A stretch of DNA of 9,214 bases from Nitrosopumilales archaeon. GTDB taxonomy: Archaea; Thermoproteota; Nitrososphaeria; Nitrososphaerales; Nitrosopumilaceae. Location: NCBI GenBank assembly GCA_025350175.1, contig JANXYF010000127.1, forward strand, positions 1 through 9,214, in the 5' to 3' direction. The translations under genes and the position numbers were made by a program. The notes below the pieces were generated by a model that saw only the letters and a list, made by a program, of their open reading frames with translations, was not told the origin of the DNA and did no database searches. Numbering within the stretch: the first letter of the stretch is position 1; the number at the start of each line of letters is the position of its first letter. Below are positions 7,481 to 9,214 of the stretch, one piece after another.

Positions 7481-8343
7481 TGAGTGGTATAGTTCTTTAG
7501 CTTTCCTGACAGTGATTTGGCTTGTCCGTGAGCCCTCTGAATAGTTGATTCCTTAGTGTCTTCAGTAAGGAAACCTGATTCTACTGCAAGTGATCTTGCC
7601 TGCTGGGCAGCTCTTGAAAGTATGATGTTGACATTCTCCTTGGTTACATATCCTATCTCTATTGATAATGATAATGCTTCTTGGTGAGCCTGTGCAAACG
7701 CGGCTCTGTATTTTTCTAGGTCTACTGTTAATTCATCTTGATTGTAAACTATCTTTTCCTCCAAGGCGGAGTTTAGTACTATTCCTGCCTCTACTGCCTT
7801 GACATCAAGCTTACTAAGTAAGGTAGCCAATTTTGCAGATATAGTGTCTCCTTTCTTTGCAGCTGTTGAATCCTTTGTAATCCAAACTGTTCCTTGATCA
7901 ATTTTTGTTGAAACTCCAGCTTCTTTGAAATCTGTAAGAATTGGTCCGGGAGTAATTCCAGTGTTACCTGCTTTAATGACAACGTCAATGCTTGCTTTAT
8001 CTCCACCTCTTGCAGCCATCATTATTTTGTTTTTACCTAATAAAATATTCAGTCTGATTGGACTCATATTTGTAAACATCAAAACACATTGTCCAACTAA
8101 CTTTTCTGCAAGTTTCTCAAGTCCTGGAATCTTTAATGTAGCAAGTGACTTTTGTGCAACTTTATCTTTAATGCTTACGATTTCTACATCTCCTTTGAAT
8201 TTTTTTCTTAATGGTAATAATTGTGAAGATCTTACTTTTTCCATTCTAACTAGTGCTATGACTTTGTATTTACCTGGTAATTCTTGAAGCTGCTGATACA
8301 TCTGCATTTTCTTTTGAGGATATTTTGTTCTATTCTGATGCAT
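7477..8343 (-). CDS. rpl10: Large-subunit ribosomal protein L10 (archaeal P0), without the usual acidic tail
   Basis: Anchors the L12 dimers to 23S rRNA at the GTPase centre. Residues 1-105 form the rRNA-binding domain (MHQNRTKYPQKKMQMYQQL onward). The archaeal/eukaryotic insertion domain follows, with GNTGITPGP (126-134) and the AGVSTKIDQGTVWI segment (142-155). The C-terminal spine has three copies of a helix at exactly 26-residue spacing (from 217, 243 and 269; pattern [QR]-A-[AH]-x-[QE]-A-x-S-L), the presumed sites for three L12 dimers. The protein is 288 residues and stops right after the third repeat. The Glu-rich tail ending in LFG seen in many archaeal L10 proteins of about 335-340 residues is missing, and there is no room for it because the facing gene ends 9 bp away. 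The start codon comes one base after the rpl1 stop, so translation is probably coupled to rpl1. Confidence 0.96.
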   Translation of the reverse strand: MHQNRTKYPQKKMQMYQQLQELPGKYKVIALVRMEKVRSSQLLPLRKKFKGDVEIVSIKDKVAQKSLATLKIPGLEKLAEKLVGQCVLMFTNMSPIRLNILLGKNKIMMAARGGDKASIDVVIKAGNTGITPGPILTDFKEAGVSTKIDQGTVWITKDSTAAKKGDTISAKLATLLSKLDVKAVEAGIVLNSALEEKIVYNQDELTVDLEKYRAAFAQAHQEALSLSIEIGYVTKENVNIILSRAAQQARSLAVESGFLTEDTKESTIQRAHGQAKSLSGKLKNYTTQ

Positions 8344-8344
8344 C

Positions 8345-9004
8345 TTACTTCGTTCCTGATTGCTGTACTGGTTTAATTATTTTTCCCATACTTGTCTTGA
8401 TCATTATTCTCTTGATGTTCTTATCACCACTTGGTAATTTCTTTTCTATTGTGTTAATTACTGCATTAGCATTTGCAAGTAAATCTTCATCAGACATTGT
8501 TTCATCACCAATCTTACATGCTAAAGAAAGAGAATTTTTCAATTTCACTTTAATTGAAGATCTGAATCTTTCCAATATTGAATCAATTGGAGCATTGAAT
8601 GGAAGTGGTGTTGGCATCTTGCCTCTAGGACCCATGAATTGACCCAATGTCTTACCGACATTTGCCATAACAGAAGTATCTGCAAGGAAAAAGTCATAAC
8701 CATTAATTAATTTGCGTGATTCCCTCTTGTTTGTACCCATCTGTGTTATCTGCGCACTATCTATTACCATGTCTGCATTAGCACTTTTTGCTTTTACGCC
8801 AAGATCTCCCGAAGCAATTACACAAATTTTAGCTGGCTGACTCATCTTTTTTGGTAATTGAACTGTCTCAGTTATTGCAAATCCTTTCTTCACATCAACA
8901 TCTCTGAAAGTCATGATTAGCTCTACTGACTGCTTGAATTTTCTTGCCTTTGTAGTCTTTTTGGCCTCTGTTATCATCTGAGATATCTGTGATTCTGTAA
9001 TCAT
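8345..9004 (-). CDS. rpl1: Large-subunit ribosomal protein L1
   Basis: Forms the mobile L1 stalk on 23S rRNA that helps release deacylated tRNA from the E site. The 219-residue length is normal for archaea. The family signature GQFMGPRGKMPTPLP is at 121-135, with the conserved RKFKQSVEL near the N-terminus (21-29) and a basic C-terminus (KTSMGKIIKPV). ATG 9004 is chosen over the internal Met10 because the first nine residues fit the N-terminal helix and a TATA-like box stands at leaderless distance. It heads an rpl1-rpl10 operon with a one-base intergenic gap. In Methanococcus vannielii, L1 represses its own L1-L10-L12 mRNA by binding within the L1 coding sequence; I could not identify a convincing equivalent site here, and L12 would in any case escape it. 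Confidence 0.97.
   Translation of the reverse strand: MITESQISQMITEAKKTTKARKFKQSVELIMTFRDVDVKKGFAITETVQLPKKMSQPAKICVIASGDLGVKAKSANADMVIDSAQITQMGTNKRESRKLINGYDFFLADTSVMANVGKTLGQFMGPRGKMPTPLPFNAPIDSILERFRSSIKVKLKNSLSLACKIGDETMSDEDLLANANAVINTIEKKLPSGDKNIKRIMIKTSMGKIIKPVQQSGTK
8354..8357 (-). promoter_or_regulatory. Weak ribosome binding site for rpl10, inside the rpl1 3' end
   Basis: AGGA on the minus strand, 10 bases before ATG 8343. With the rpl1 stop at 8347-8345 and a one-base gap, reinitiation after rpl1 is the likelier route, with this element as a helper. Confidence 0.3.
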
Positions 9005-9026
9005 TACGGAATCTTCCTCATTTGCC

Positions 9027-9035
9027 TATTTAAAA
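9027..9035 (-). promoter_or_regulatory. TATA box for the rpl1-rpl10 operon
   Basis: The minus strand reads TTTTAAATA, a strong archaeal TATA match centred about 27 bp before ATG 9004. It predicts a leaderless rpl1 transcript. No Shine-Dalgarno-like sequence is needed or clearly placed between it and the start. Confidence 0.6.
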
Positions 9036-9141
9036 TCCTTTAGCGACAAAATCATTCGAGAAGTGCTAACATCATAAAATTTTCATGTTGTTTAACTTAT
9101 CTTGAAATAAGAATATACTTTTGGCAAAAGGAACTTACATT

Positions 9142-9150
9142 TATTAAATA
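9142..9150 (+). promoter_or_regulatory. TATA-like box for the right-edge Lrp/AsnC-like gene
   Basis: TATTAAATA is centred about 27 bp before the TTG at 9173, again the leaderless spacing. A second A/T box (ACTAATAAAAATA, around 9150-9162) could serve a start further downstream, at the ATG at 9197. Confidence 0.45.
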
Positions 9151-9172
9151 CTAATAAAAATAAGTCGCAAAG

Positions 9173-9214
9173 TTGCACAAATTCGATAAATTGGATATGG
9201 ACATAATTACTGAA
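9173..9214 (+). CDS. Probable Lrp/AsnC-family transcriptional regulator (first 14 codons only)
   Basis: The window ends inside this gene. From TTG 9173 the peptide is MHKFDKLDMDIITE. The D-x-x-D-x-x-I-I order resembles the first helix of Lrp/AsnC winged-helix proteins, which commonly start LDxxDxxILxxL. An in-frame stop at 9161-9163 limits the start to TTG 9173, TTG 9191 or ATG 9197. I favour 9173 because the TATA-like box lies 27 bp away and the LDxxD-like segment would otherwise be lost. Members bind DNA as dimers or octamers and respond to amino acids, often repressing their own promoter. The family call rests on 14 residues and is tentative; that a gene starts here is more secure than its identity. 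Confidence 0.5.
   Translation, partial: MHKFDKLDMDIITE

Larger units (their letters stand above)
9005..9172. other. Divergent intergenic region with two imperfect palindromes
   Basis: These 168 bp separate rpl1 from the right-edge regulator gene. Both promoters are here (9027-9035 minus, 9142-9150 plus). In between are CATAAAATTTTCATG (9073-9087), centred on AAAATTTT, and CTTAT-6 nt-ATAAG (9096-9111). Either could be an operator, for instance for the Lrp-like product. No open frame, tRNA or other RNA gene is apparent. Operator function is inference. Confidence 0.4.

Noticed and set aside
7925..8287. 120-codon plus-strand open frame
   Set aside because: Fully inside rpl10 on the other strand; no promoter or recognisable family, while rpl10 is unambiguous.
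8325..8642. 105-codon plus-strand open frame, hydrophobic in appearance
   Set aside because: Lies antisense across the rpl1/rpl10 junction. Its hydrophobic start reflects the complement of Lys/Asn/Asp-rich ribosomal protein codons, and no promoter is suitably placed.
1..9214. CRISPR array, tRNA or rRNA gene, insertion sequence, defence or toxin-antitoxin module
   Set aside because: No spaced direct repeats, cloverleaf, transposase-like frame or paired small genes were seen. Nearly all sequence is accounted for by housekeeping genes.

Overview
The window looks like chromosomal DNA from an AT-rich ammonia-oxidising archaeon of the Nitrosopumilus type (Thaumarchaeota/Nitrososphaerota). Four things point there. 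Both tRNA synthetases are archaeal-type. The ribosomal stalk genes are archaeal L1, L10 (P0) and L12 (P1). The promoters are archaeal TATA boxes with almost no Shine-Dalgarno use. Gene packing is tight at low GC. The genus is an inference from protein style, not from a search.

Layout. Bases 1-174 (minus) are the 5' end of an FAD/NAD(P)-binding oxidoreductase, probably of the geranylgeranyl-reductase type. An alaS-leuS operon fills 220-5803 (minus); leuS begins 4 bases after the alaS stop. Facing away from alaS across a 77-bp spacer is an unrecognised 168-residue gene (5881-6387, plus). It is followed by rpl12 (6463-6762, plus) and a TRIC/UPF0126-type membrane protein gene (6835-7467, plus). 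This last gene converges on the rpl1-rpl10 operon (9004 down to 7477, minus) with only 9 bp between the two stop codons. At the right edge, diverging from rpl1, are the first 14 codons of what looks like an Lrp/AsnC-family regulator (9173 onward, plus).

Functional picture. Most of the window serves translation: two aminoacyl-tRNA synthetases, and the L1 stalk and L10-L12 GTPase stalk of the large ribosomal subunit. In the classical order L12 follows L10. Here L12 is on the opposite strand, behind its own promoter and between its own T-rich tracts, while L1 and L10 remain coupled.

Transcription. Each of the seven apparent transcription-unit starts has a TATA-like element centred 26-29 bp before the chosen start codon, so leaderless mRNAs are likely. 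Three of the seven starts are TTG. Only the internal operon genes leuS and rpl10 have a weak Shine-Dalgarno-like sequence. I found no tRNA or rRNA genes, CRISPR array, insertion sequence or prophage, and no gene-free stretch above 300 bp. The window reads as ordinary core genome with a few points worth checking, chiefly L10 architecture, stalk-operon splitting and the 168-residue orphan.
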